From Marinagarivorans sp. (GTDB taxonomy: Bacteria; Pseudomonadota; Gammaproteobacteria; Pseudomonadales; Cellvibrionaceae), in contig JANQJB010000156.1 in assembly GCA_028281865.1 (NCBI GenBank), forward strand, positions 1 through 54,854: a DNA stretch of 54,854 nt, read 5' to 3'. The position numbers were made by a program, and so were the translations under genes. The notes below the pieces were generated by a model. That model saw only the letters and a program-made list of their open reading frames with translations, searched no databases and was not told the DNA's origin. Of this stretch, positions 29,871 to 38,076 are shown piece by piece; position 1 is the stretch's first letter, and each line of letters starts with the position of its first letter.

Positions 29871-30848
29871 ATGTCATCGTTACCTTCACAATCCAATGAT
29901 GAGATTTTTTCAAAGGTGTCCGTTGGAATAAGTAGTTGCTTGTTAGGTGAGCGAGTACGTTTTGACGGTGGGCACAAAAATAACGCCTATATTGTGAAAA
30001 CATTGGGTGAGTTTTTTGAGTTTAAACAATTTTGCCCTGAAGTTGCGATAGGTCTTGGTATCCCCCGCGAAACGATACGTTTGGTTTTACGAGGAGATGA
30101 GACTCGCTGTGTTGGTACCAAAAATCCCGAGCTTGATGTCACCGAAAAACTCTTAGATATCGGAGAAGCGCAAAGCCATTGGTTAGCGGAACTCTCCGGT
30201 TATATTTTTAAAAAGGATTCCCCTAGCTGCGGTATGGAACGCGTAAAAGTTTATCGCGGCGAAATGCCGGAAAGAAAAGGCGTTGGCCTGTATGCTTCAG
30301 TTGTCAAGAAGAACTTTCCACATCTACCTGTGGAAGAAGAGGGGCGCCTGGGTGACGCGCATTTGCGAGAAAATTTTGTTAAACGTGTCTATATCTACGA
30401 TCGTTGGCGACTTCTGGAAAATTCGAATGCCAAAGCTAAAGGCTATGTTGAATTTCACGCGCAGCATAAATTAATTTACATGAGTCATAGTCAGTCAAAA
30501 ACTCGCGAACTGGGTCAGTTGGTAGCAAAAATATCTGATGCCACAGTTGAGAGTTTTAAAAAAGACTATATAGCATTAGTAACAAATATTTTAGCAAAGC
30601 CTGCAACGCGTAAAAATCATGTAAATGTACTGCAACATATTCAAGGCTATCTTAAACGAGAACTCGATAAAGACGATAAAAAGGAATTAAATGAAACCAT
30701 TGAACAATATCGTTTGGGTTTGCTTCCACTCATCGTGCCAATCACTATTTTAAAACACCATTTTCGCAAGTGCCCGTCAGAATATATTGAAAATTCCTAT
30801 TACATGCAGCCTCACCCTAGTGAACTTATGCTTAGAAACGTGCTGTGA
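29871..30848 (+). CDS. DUF523 (TudS-like) - DUF1722 fusion protein
   Basis: A two-domain protein of 325 residues. The N-terminal DUF523 domain has SSCLLGERVRFDGG and conserved cysteines Cys23, Cys55 (FCPEVAIGLG) and Cys120 (KDSPSCGM), positioned like those that hold the [4Fe-4S] cluster of the thiouracil desulfurase TudS. The C-terminal DUF1722 domain (about residues 200-320) corresponds to E. coli YbgA. Its stop overlaps the photolyase GTG start by 3 bases (GTGA), so the two are translationally coupled; ybgA is likewise next to phr in E. coli. A role in desulfurating damaged or thiolated bases is a reasonable inference, not shown. Confidence 0.9.
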   Translation: MSSLPSQSNDEIFSKVSVGISSCLLGERVRFDGGHKNNAYIVKTLGEFFEFKQFCPEVAIGLGIPRETIRLVLRGDETRCVGTKNPELDVTEKLLDIGEAQSHWLAELSGYIFKKDSPSCGMERVKVYRGEMPERKGVGLYASVVKKNFPHLPVEEEGRLGDAHLRENFVKRVYIYDRWRLLENSNAKAKGYVEFHAQHKLIYMSHSQSKTRELGQLVAKISDATVESFKKDYIALVTNILAKPATRKNHVNVLQHIQGYLKRELDKDDKKELNETIEQYRLGLLPLIVPITILKHHFRKCPSEYIENSYYMQPHPSELMLRNVL

Positions 30849-32299
30849 GTAGTAAACAAATGGACAAGCAGCCGATCTTATTTTGGTTTCGTAACGACTT
30901 ACGTTTAAGCGATAACAGTGCACTTAACGCGGCATTGCAAACGGGTCGACCGTTGGTAGTGTTTTATATATATGATAGCAATTTGGGCAGTCGCTGGTCG
31001 CGTGGGTCAGCAAGTTTGTGGTGGTTGCACCACAGTTTAAAGTATTTGTCTTCTAAGCTTGATTCGCTCGGCGGTCGATTGTATTTATTTAAAGGTGAGA
31101 CCACAGCTATTCTTGACGAGCTGATAAAAAAAACAGATGCATCGGCATTATTTTTTGCTCGTCAATACGCGCAGTGGGATCGCCTTTTGGAAGACAAGGT
31201 GCAAAAACTTTGCGGTGATTACGCTGTCGACTGTCGACGATTTGCCGGCTATCTTTTGAACGAGCCGGATACGGTACTCAACAAATCGGGCCAGCCTTAT
31301 AAAGTTTTTACACCCTATTGGCGCGCTGTTTTATCATTTGATATACCACCACCAAAAAACCTAAGCACTGCGAAGCTTTCTAAAGCCTTGGGCGCATTTT
31401 CAAAAAAATTGCGAAGTGATAAATTAGCAGAATGGAAATTATTGCCGCGCAAACCTAATTGGGCACGCGGCTTCGATATATGGGTTCCCGGAGAACAGGG
31501 CGCCAAAGACCTGCTCTCAGGTTTTGTAAAGCAAAACATTAATCGCTACGAAAAAGAAAGGGATTTTCCTGCGTATGATATGACTTCGCAGCTTTCAGCG
31601 CATTTACATTTTGGCGAGCTCTCTCCACGGCAAATATGGGCCAAGGTAAAACAATCGTGCGAGTCTGAGGATATTGCTGCGCCTTATTTAAGACAAATCG
31701 TGTGGCGCGAATTTTCTTATCATCTACTCTATTTTTGGCCGTCACTGCTCGATGAGCCATTCAAGGATAAATTTGCTGAGTTTCCGTGGAAAAAAAATAA
31801 AAAGTGGTTAATATCTTGGCAAAAGGGATTAACAGGCTTCCCTATTATCGATGCCGGTATGCGGCAATTGTGGGCTATCGGTTGGATGCACAATCGAGTG
31901 AGAATGATCGTTGCCTCACTTCTGGTAAAGAATTTAATGATTCCTTGGCAAGAGGGAGAGAGGTGGTTTTGGGATACTCTGGTAGATGCAGACCCTGCTA
32001 ATAACGCTGCGGGATGGCAGTGGGTTGCCGGGTGTGGTGCCGATGCCGCTCCGTATTTTAGAATCTTTAATCCGGCTCGGCAGTCTTTGAAGTTTGATGC
32101 GGAAGGCGATTATATACGCAAGTGGGTTCCAGAATTACGGCAAGTCCCCGATAAATATATACACGAACCGAGCACAATGAATCCAGAGCAGATGGAACAA
32201 TATAATTGTGTACTCGGATCAGACTACCCCTATCCAATCGTAGATTTGGGTGAGAGCCGTGAAAACGCGCTTGCTGCTTATCATATGCTGAACAAGTAA
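30845..32299 (+). CDS. phrB: Deoxyribodipyrimidine photolyase (cryptochrome/photolyase family)
   Basis: Light-driven repair of cyclobutane pyrimidine dimers using FAD. The 484-residue protein has the N-terminal antenna domain (PILFWFRNDLRLSDNSAL) and the FAD-binding domain with GFPIIDAGMRQLWAIGWMHN, RMIVASLLVKNL, and DPANNAAGWQWVAGCGADA followed by PYFRIFNP. These match class I CPD photolyases. The GTG start at 30845 overlaps the stop of the preceding gene; an ATG 18 bases further on (MDKQ) is an alternative start. Confidence 0.95.
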   Translation: MSSKQMDKQPILFWFRNDLRLSDNSALNAALQTGRPLVVFYIYDSNLGSRWSRGSASLWWLHHSLKYLSSKLDSLGGRLYLFKGETTAILDELIKKTDASALFFARQYAQWDRLLEDKVQKLCGDYAVDCRRFAGYLLNEPDTVLNKSGQPYKVFTPYWRAVLSFDIPPPKNLSTAKLSKALGAFSKKLRSDKLAEWKLLPRKPNWARGFDIWVPGEQGAKDLLSGFVKQNINRYEKERDFPAYDMTSQLSAHLHFGELSPRQIWAKVKQSCESEDIAAPYLRQIVWREFSYHLLYFWPSLLDEPFKDKFAEFPWKKNKKWLISWQKGLTGFPIIDAGMRQLWAIGWMHNRVRMIVASLLVKNLMIPWQEGERWFWDTLVDADPANNAAGWQWVAGCGADAAPYFRIFNPARQSLKFDAEGDYIRKWVPELRQVPDKYIHEPSTMNPEQMEQYNCVLGSDYPYPIVDLGESRENALAAYHMLNK

Positions 32300-32348
32300 A
32301 GGAAGCTCTGGTTATCTTCAACAATGCAGAGGGCCCTAGGAGGAATTA

Positions 32349-32897
32349 ATGCGAAATTACCTTATTCTTACATTAGCTATAAATCTTTTTTTTGTATCAA
32401 ATATTCGAGCGGATGTGCCGAAGTGGCATCAACATCCGGGAAATTGGTTTAAAAATGTATTTAGCTCACCGAAAAAGGGAAAGAAGACCCCCGATATTTC
32501 GGTAGTTGATATAAATGGAACTTCTTTTAGTTTGCAAGATGCTGAGAGCCAATACGTTTTATTAACTTTTTGGGCATCGTGGTGCTCGTTTTGTAAAAAG
32601 GATATACCGGAAATTGAAAAGTTGCGGGATAGCTGGGCTGCACACGATGTGAGTATTTATGCGATAAACGTTCACGACGATGTCGACTCTGCTAAAGAAT
32701 TTATCGAAACTGCGGATATTCAATTAGAGTTTTTATTCGACGTGGATGGAAAAACGGCAAAAAGATATGCTATTAGCCCTCTGCCGGCTAATTTTTTGAT
32801 CGAAGCTGAAAACGGGAAAATTATTAAAAAGTGGAAAGGCAGGGGCGATGTGAAAAAAATTGATCGGTTTATTAAATCAATGACTGAGAGCGAATAA
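32349..32897 (+). CDS. TlpA-like periplasmic thioredoxin-fold protein
   Basis: A 182-residue exported thiol-disulfide protein. The signal peptide (MRNYLILTLAINLFFVSNIRA) is followed by a Trp/Lys-rich linker and a thioredoxin fold with redox motif WASWC79-S-F-C82, the cis-proline segment ISPLPANFLI and a final helix. TlpA/ResA-like proteins reduce apocytochromes or metallochaperones. The motif CSFC is unusual; CxPC is more common in the family. A very strong ribosome binding site (AGGAGGAATTA) precedes the ATG. The gene is followed by two hairpin elements and no ordinary terminator. Confidence 0.88.
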   Translation: MRNYLILTLAINLFFVSNIRADVPKWHQHPGNWFKNVFSSPKKGKKTPDISVVDINGTSFSLQDAESQYVLLTFWASWCSFCKKDIPEIEKLRDSWAAHDVSIYAINVHDDVDSAKEFIETADIQLEFLFDVDGKTAKRYAISPLPANFLIEAENGKIIKKWKGRGDVKKIDRFIKSMTESE

Positions 32898-32990
32898 TAG
32901 TTGGAGCGTAAATAAAAGCTAAAAGACAAATAAGAATTTGCGTTGCATTTAGCAGGCTTGTAAATTGGGAAACAGGAGATGTAAGTTTTT

Positions 32991-33086
32991 GAGTCAGGCT
33001 ATAGGTTCAAAAACCGTCAATTCAGGGACGAATTGACGGAGCTACAAGGATGTATTTATGTGTTTTTTGAACCTATAGCCTGACTC
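32991..33086 (+). repeat. Hairpin element C: 23-bp perfect inverted repeat around two GGA hairpins
   Basis: Outer arms 32991-33013 and 33064-33086 are perfect 23-bp inverted repeats. Inside are hairpin CCGTCAATTC-AGGGAC-GAATTGACGG (33014-33039) and hairpin TACA-AGGA-TGTA (33043-33054). Both loops contain GGA on the plus strand, the coding strand of the upstream TlpA-like gene. The second hairpin matches the CsrA/RsmA in-vitro-selected site RUACARGGAUGU at 11 of 12 positions. Confidence 0.85.
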
Positions 33087-33159
33087 GAAAACGTTTCGAA
33101 GGCACGATAAGTGAATTGCTATCTAATGAAAGGAATCATTACTATCGTATAAATGCTGA

Positions 33160-33333
33160 GAGACAGGGATTGGGACTTGTTTTCAAGACCGTCGCGCGGG
33201 AGACCTCCAAGGAAGGAGGAAATACTGGAAATGCAGGAGCAATTTCCAAGTGCACGCGCGATCGAGCCCCCAGGGATGGGTTAAGGGGGGACGCCTAGTC
33301 CGTGTCTTGAAAACAAGTCCCGATTCATGTCTC
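33160..33333 (+). repeat. MITE-like element B: same 30-bp arms as element A, three GGA hairpins
   Basis: The left arm 33160-33189 is identical to the 30-bp left arm of element A; the right arm 33304-33333 is its inverted copy with three mismatches. The core starts CCGTC and has a CGCGCG/CGCGCG stem (33193-33198 with 33255-33260) enclosing two hairpins: CCTCC-AAGGAA-GGAGG (33204-33219) and a GGAAATGC-AGGA-GC-A-ATTTCC hairpin (33227-33247). Then comes CGATCGAGCCCCCAGGGATGGGTT (split here only in description) with loop CCAGGGAT. Every hairpin loop shows GGA on the plus strand. Confidence 0.85.
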
Positions 33334-33399
33334 GGTGGTGATTCATGCGATTGAAGGCTGGCAACATTTACCATTGTATTTAAAATAAAAAATTTTTTA

Positions 33400-34191
33400 C
33401 TAAGACTGATGCCAAAAAGGCTGGCCAATAGTGGGCGTGCTTGGACTTGCCGTTTGCCGTTTTTTCATCAGCCCCGCATTATAAGCACAACGCCCTGCAT
33501 TAATTGCATTGGCAAAACCTAGCGCCATTAACGCAGGTTGCTGTGCTTTTGCCACGGCAGTATTTAATAAGATTGCATCAAAACCTAATTCCATTGCTTC
33601 ACACGCTTGCGACGGAGCGCCAATGCCGGCATCGACAATCAACGGTGTATTAGTAATGCGGTCTCGCAAAGTCTGTAAGTTGTATTTGTTAAGTAAGCCT
33701 TGGCCGGTGCCTATTGGTGACCCCCATGGCATAAGTACTTGGCAACCGACATCAAGTAAGCGCTGATTTAATACCAGGTCGTCAGTAGAGTAGGGGAAAA
33801 CGTTGAAGCCTTTTTCAATTAATTCTTTTGCCGCTTCAACAAGTCCAAAGGGGTCGGGTTGTAAATTATAGTCGTCACCCACGACTTCCAGTTTTATCCA
33901 ATTTGTGCGAAAAATTTCGCGCGACATTTCCGCTAGCGTAACCGCCTCTTTTACCGTTTTACATCCAGCGGTATTAGGCAGTAATGTGCAGTCGGTACTT
34001 TTTATTGTTTCCCAAATCGTGGCGCCATCTTTTTCTTTAGGATTTTGCCTGCGCAAACCAAGCGTCACAATTTCTGCTTGAGACTGTTCAATGGAAGCGA
34101 GCATCAACTGCGGAGAAGTATACTGCGCTGTTCCTAAAAGTAAGCGACTGCGAAAAGTTTTTCCATAAAGTTCTAGGCTATCTTCTTGCAT
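33400..34191 (-). CDS. thiG: Thiazole synthase ThiG
   Basis: Condenses 1-deoxy-D-xylulose 5-phosphate, dehydroglycine and sulfur carried by ThiS thiocarboxylate to give the thiazole phosphate of thiamine. The TIM-barrel protein has 263 residues. Visible motifs: [39 protein letters not shown] with the lysine that forms the imine with the substrate, [15 protein letters not shown] and [18 protein letters not shown]. It follows thiS by six bases in the order thiO-thiS-thiG. Dehydroglycine would come from glycine through ThiO. Confidence 0.96.
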   Translation of the reverse strand: MQEDSLELYGKTFRSRLLLGTAQYTSPQLMLASIEQSQAEIVTLGLRRQNPKEKDGATIWETIKSTDCTLLPNTAGCKTVKEAVTLAEMSREIFRTNWIKLEVVGDDYNLQPDPFGLVEAAKELIEKGFNVFPYSTDDLVLNQRLLDVGCQVLMPWGSPIGTGQGLLNKYNLQTLRDRITNTPLIVDAGIGAPSQACEAMELGFDAILLNTAVAKAQQPALMALGFANAINAGRCAYNAGLMKKRQTASPSTPTIGQPFWHQS

Positions 34192-34197
34192 TATCGA

Positions 34198-34428
34198 TTA
34201 ACCTCCACCAACGGGGCTGACAATATCAAGTTCATCTCCAGCACTTAATATTACCTTTTCATACTGCGAGCGCGGAACAAAACTACCGTTGAGTGCGATG
34301 GCAAACTCGTTATTTTCTTCACTCGCAGTTGTGCGCGCAAAACTCGCTAAGAATTGACTTAGGAATTGGCTGAGTTTTAGTTCTTGATTAATTTCAGTAA
34401 TTTCGTTATTTACGCTAATTTTTATCAT
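34198..34428 (-). CDS. thiS: Sulfur carrier protein ThiS
   Basis: Small ubiquitin-like sulfur carrier of 76 residues ending in VSPVGGG; the terminal Gly-Gly is adenylated and thiocarboxylated before sulfur donation to ThiG. The family pattern (MIKISVNNE start, FAIALNGSFVPRSQYEKVILSAGDELDIVSPVGGG end) is clear. It is about ten residues longer than E. coli ThiS because of a short repeated segment LSQFLSQFLASF and a loop near residue 37. It lies between thiO and thiG with gaps of three and six bases. Confidence 0.93.
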   Translation of the reverse strand: MIKISVNNEITEINQELKLSQFLSQFLASFARTTASEENNEFAIALNGSFVPRSQYEKVILSAGDELDIVSPVGGG

Positions 34429-34431
34429 ATT

Positions 34432-35526
34432 TTATTTAAAAATTAATTCGTTCACTTCTTGAATGACACTTGGAGCGAGTAAAAAACCGTGTCGATACAG
34501 TCCGTTGATGCTAACTAATGGTCGTCCGTCAGCAACAGTGCTGTGCGAGACAAGCGGCAAATTATCGAGCGTGGCAGGCCTTAAATTTGCGTCTATTTCT
34601 TGAATACGTGCTTCTGCAAATGCGGGGTTTAGCGTATAGAGGGCACTGCATAATTCCATCATAGACTGCACGCTCACCGGCGAGCGGTCTTCGCTCTCGA
34701 TTTCGGTTGCGCCAATGATATAGCAGTTGTCGGGTTTTGGCACGACGTAGATTTTGTAGCGCGGATGCATAAGACGAATAGGGTGTTTGAAATTGACTTC
34801 TTCAGTTTTTACCCAGAGAACTTCACCGCGCACGCCGCGTACAGAATTGGCAGAGTATTTTGCGCCGACGCCACGACAGTCAATAAAAAGATCAAAGCTA
34901 TTGAGGTCGCTTGGTACGTAGACACGTTTTGCTGTTGTGGGATTAATTTGGTCTTGCTCAAAATTTAACGCACAATACTCCCGACACTCTCCATCTAACG
35001 CATCGATTCGTTTAATCAGCGCCTCTAACAGCGCTCGGTTATCAAGATAGGCCTCGTCCGGTAAGAACAAAGCGCCATCAAACGGACCGGCAAGGTCTGG
35101 CTCATATTGTTTGAGCGCTTCCTTACTTAACCAGCTTGTGCGGTTTAATTCGCCGAGGTGAAAATCTAGCTCTTGCCTAAACTGAGATAGCTCATTTTTA
35201 TCCTGTGGGTGAGCGACAACCAGGCTACCATTATCGCTGTATCCCAGTTGTATAGCAGTTTCGTCTTCTAGTTGTTTTGTCCACTCAGGCCAGATTGCCA
35301 GCGAGCGCATACCGTGGTCGTAGATACTTTTATCGGATACCACGACTTCGCTTAACGGAGAAATCATAGCCGCCGCCGTATGAGCCGCGCTTGGCGATCG
35401 TTTAATGGAGCCGGCTTCAAATAGACTTACTTGGTGCTTGCGTTCGAGCAGCTGCCAAGCGAGCAGTCGGCCGAGCAATCCCGCGCCGCTGATGGCGATT
35501 TTTAAAGGCTTGTGTGTGTTGTACAT
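34432..35526 (-). CDS. thiO: Glycine oxidase ThiO (FAD-dependent)
   Basis: FAD-dependent amine oxidase of the DAO family, 364 residues, with the dinucleotide-binding motif IAISGAGLLGRLLAWQL at the N-terminus followed by the acidic residue of the FAD ribose site (LFEAG). C-terminal sequence DNLPLVSHSTVADGRPLVSINGLYRHGFLLAP matches the FAD-contacting end of ThiO. It converts glycine to the imine used by ThiG, the aerobic alternative to ThiH. The ATG at 35526 is chosen over an adjacent TTG. Placement directly before thiS supports the assignment. Confidence 0.92.
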   Translation of the reverse strand: MYNTHKPLKIAISGAGLLGRLLAWQLLERKHQVSLFEAGSIKRSPSAAHTAAAMISPLSEVVVSDKSIYDHGMRSLAIWPEWTKQLEDETAIQLGYSDNGSLVVAHPQDKNELSQFRQELDFHLGELNRTSWLSKEALKQYEPDLAGPFDGALFLPDEAYLDNRALLEALIKRIDALDGECREYCALNFEQDQINPTTAKRVYVPSDLNSFDLFIDCRGVGAKYSANSVRGVRGEVLWVKTEEVNFKHPIRLMHPRYKIYVVPKPDNCYIIGATEIESEDRSPVSVQSMMELCSALYTLNPAFAEARIQEIDANLRPATLDNLPLVSHSTVADGRPLVSINGLYRHGFLLAPSVIQEVNELIFK

Positions 35527-35553
35527 CAATTTGTTTTGTAAGGTCTTAGGCTT

Positions 35554-36912
35554 TTAATCTTCTGCTTGCAAAATTTCTACAGTTTTACAAATTAGTTGCC
35601 CCTTGGCGAGACGCAGTTTTACTTGCTCATCGAGCGCTGCCTGGGCGCTATCGGTGATGACTTCTCCTTCGGCATTCGTTGCAATAGCATATCCGCGTTG
35701 CAAGGTATTGAGTGGGCTTAAGTTATGCAGCAGTTGTTTACGATACTCAAGCGTGCTGCGTGCTTGCTCTAACTTGTAAGTCACGCTCTGGTACAGCGAC
35801 TGCTGCAAGGCTGCTAATTGCTGCTTAACAAACTCAATACGACTGACAGGGTTTAGCTTGTCCAACGTTTTATGTGCCAACGATAAGCGCGCTTTTTCCT
35901 GCTTCAAGCTGGCGTCTATCGCGTTTTTTAAACGAAATTCGAGGTGGTCGAGCCTTTGTGAGCGCTGCCTAAGCAGGGCCATCGGGCTTTGCAGTCGTTT
36001 AGCTAAATGTGCAATTTCTTGTTTTTGCTGGCCGATATGCTGCAACACTAGACCACCAAGTTTGAGGCCAAGTTGTCTGACATATTCATGCATGTCGGCT
36101 TGATCGGGCACCGCCAATTCCGCAGCGGCAGAGGGTGTAGCGGCCCTAACATCTGCAACGAAGTCAGCGATGGTGAAATCAACCTCGTGGCCAACCGCGC
36201 TGATAATGGGGATGTGTGACGCATAGATACTCCGCGCCACGACCTCCTCGTTGAAAGCCCATAAGTCCTCCAGCGAGCCGCCGCCGCGTCCGACAATTAG
36301 GAGGTCACAGTTTTGCAGCTCATTGGCAAGTGCGATATTTTCGGCAATCTCACGGGCTGCGCCGTCTCCCTGCACGGCGACGGGAAATAGCAATACCGGT
36401 ACCATCGGGAAGCGGCGTTGTAGCACATTGAGCATGTCGTGGATCGCAGCCCCGGTCGGAGACGTGATAATTCCAATTCGCTCCGGGATGTAGGGCAGTT
36501 CCTGTTTGTATTCGTCGTCAAACAAACCCTCGGCTAATAATTTTGCTTTTAGCTGCTCAAACTGCTGCTGTAAGTCGCCTTTGCCTTGTTGCTCTATGTG
36601 CTCAACGATCAATTGGTAGTCGCCGCGCCCTTCATAAAGGCTCACTTGAGCGCGCACAACCACTTTTGAACCGTGGTCAAGTGCGAATTTGACTAGTCGA
36701 TTGCGCCCCCGAAACATGGCGCAACGCACTTGTGCTGCAGCATCTTTCAATGTGAAGTACCAGTGGCCGGAAGACGGTCTGGCTAAATTGCTGATTTCTC
36801 CTGAGATCCAAATCGTGTTGTAGTGGCCCTCTAACAGCGATTTAACACGCCGATTAAGCTCCGTTACGCTCCAAATGTCAGGTTTTGTTTGTGGCTTATT
36901 TGTCAAAGTCAT
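35554..36912 (-). CDS. xseA: Exodeoxyribonuclease VII large subunit
   Basis: Catalytic subunit of exonuclease VII, 452 residues. It begins with the OB-fold (SVTELNRRVKSLLEG, IWISGEISNLARPSSGHWYFTLKD), followed by the nuclease domain with GIITSPTGAAIHDMLNVL, LLIVGRGGGSLEDLWAFNEE and ISAVGHEVDFTIADFVADVRAATPSAAAEL, then a long coiled-coil and a short C-terminal beta element (LQRGYAIA). Size and motifs are standard. It is the first gene of a run with the thi genes, 27 bases before thiO. The small subunit xseB is not in the window. Confidence 0.97.
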   Translation of the reverse strand: MTLTNKPQTKPDIWSVTELNRRVKSLLEGHYNTIWISGEISNLARPSSGHWYFTLKDAAAQVRCAMFRGRNRLVKFALDHGSKVVVRAQVSLYEGRGDYQLIVEHIEQQGKGDLQQQFEQLKAKLLAEGLFDDEYKQELPYIPERIGIITSPTGAAIHDMLNVLQRRFPMVPVLLFPVAVQGDGAAREIAENIALANELQNCDLLIVGRGGGSLEDLWAFNEEVVARSIYASHIPIISAVGHEVDFTIADFVADVRAATPSAAAELAVPDQADMHEYVRQLGLKLGGLVLQHIGQQKQEIAHLAKRLQSPMALLRQRSQRLDHLEFRLKNAIDASLKQEKARLSLAHKTLDKLNPVSRIEFVKQQLAALQQSLYQSVTYKLEQARSTLEYRKQLLHNLSPLNTLQRGYAIATNAEGEVITDSAQAALDEQVKLRLAKGQLICKTVEILQAED

Positions 36913-37498
36913 TGAAACTATCTGCTTGCAAAAACTAACTATCTCTGAAGATTATCTACTTGCGAATATTAAGGGCTTTGCCGGCTGAAAAGGGGGACTT
37001 GGTATTATGTTTCTCGGCTTGCAACGAGAGGACAAAAAAACAAGTTTGCCAGAGCCCAAAGTGTTGTTCCAGAAAAAGTTTTTTTAAAGTTGCAACTTAA
37101 AAACAATGCGTTGCACCTAGCGTTATAACGCCGATATTAGCTGCAAGGTATAGTGATCTCAATTCAGTTCGAGAGGCCAGAGCGTTATCGCGTTTACCGT
37201 GTGACCGTTTTGTTCTCACCAAGATCGGATTGGATATTCTACGAATTGCTCCTTGCAAGGGTTCAGGGAAGAGCCTCTTTTTGGCACTTATCATACGTCG
37301 CTCTCTAGCCCACTCGCTTATTTTTACATCACCTCAGCTGTGTTCACTCAATATCAGGTAGGCTCGGCCATTCATCCGCATTTGTGGATGAAATAAGTAA
37401 AAATTGTGGCGCTCAGCCATTCCTCAATTGCTTCACATTTGCTGCAAACTCATGAATTAATCTGAAAATGTAGTCATCGCAAACCAGAGGAAACAACC
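36913..37498. other. Intergenic region upstream of xseA and of the Spy-like gene
   Basis: About 585 bases between divergent genes. A minus-strand frame at 37097-37294 (65 codons, basic) has a weak purine-rich sequence before its ATG but matches no family I know, so it is not called as a gene. A short palindrome TTCATCC/GGATGAA lies near 37371-37392, and GCTC(G/A)GCCATTC occurs twice about 49 bases apart. A good ribosome binding site (AGAGGAAACAACC) precedes 37499. Confidence 0.45.
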
Positions 37499-37981
37499 AT
37501 GAAACAGTTATTTGCATTTGTTGTGCTCGCATTCGCTTCGGCTTTTTCTTACGCGGGTGAAGGAAAGCTAAGCGAGGAAGAGCGTGCCGAAAAAATTGAA
37601 GCCATGAAAGAACGCCGTGCAGAAAAGCGTGAAAAGATGCAAGCACGCCTTTTTGAGCGTCTGGAGCTCGATGAAGCAACTGCTGCACAAGTTAAGGATA
37701 TTCTTGATGAATCGCACGCCAAACGTGCAGAAATCAGCAAAAGTGCTCACACAGAAATGAAAGCGGTGCATGAGGAAACCAAAGCGGCACTTGCCAACGT
37801 ACTAACTGAAGAACAGCTTGCAGCGCTTGGTCGTGGCCTTAAGCGCATGAAAATGCACGGTGCAAAAGGGCATCACGGTAAAGGCATGCACGGGAAGGGT
37901 CACCATAGCGGTAAAAAAGGCATGAAAAAGCACAAAGGCAAGAAGAACAAGGCTGAAGAGCCGTCAGATGCCGATGCGTAA
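37499..37981 (+). CDS. Spy/CpxP-like periplasmic protein with His/Lys/Gly-rich tail
   Basis: Exported 160-residue protein. A signal peptide (MKQLFAFVVLAFASAFSYA) is followed by a highly charged helical region (residues about 22-115) with a heptad-like pattern and the segment LTEEQLAALGRGLKRM, which recalls the LTxxQ motif of the Spy/CpxP chaperone family. The C-terminal 45 residues are rich in His, Lys and Gly (HGAKGHHGKGMHGKGHHSG), a likely metal-binding tail. Function as an envelope chaperone or metal buffer is inference. It is a single gene with its own strong ribosome binding site and terminator. Confidence 0.7.
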   Translation: MKQLFAFVVLAFASAFSYAGEGKLSEEERAEKIEAMKERRAEKREKMQARLFERLELDEATAAQVKDILDESHAKRAEISKSAHTEMKAVHEETKAALANVLTEEQLAALGRGLKRMKMHGAKGHHGKGMHGKGHHSGKKGMKKHKGKKNKAEEPSDADA

Positions 37982-38011
37982 CATTTTTCTACTGTCCTCA
38001 ACAGTATCTTG

Positions 38012-38038
38012 AGCAGGCTTTAAGGCCTGCTTTTTTTT
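38012..38038 (+). terminator. Rho-independent terminator of the Spy-like gene
   Basis: AGCAGGC, loop TTTAAG, GCCTGCT followed by a run of eight T. It lies 31 bases past the stop codon. Confidence 0.93.
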
Positions 38039-38076
38039 GTAGGAAGCTCAGCATTGCTGGGGTTAATCAAAGGTTC

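Noticed and set aside
33116-33428. Short frames over element B with peptide similarity to those at element A
   Set aside because: The similarity comes from the shared 30-bp arm, not from a protein family.
33334-36912. TPP riboswitch controlling the thiO-thiS-thiG genes
   Set aside because: I found no CUGAGA and ACCUGA-type thi-box pair upstream of xseA, thiO or thiS; the thi genes appear to be read from the xseA side.
37097-37294. 65-codon minus-strand frame upstream of xseA
   Set aside because: No recognisable family, weak start context and ordinary intergenic composition. It may be chance; comparison with relatives would decide.
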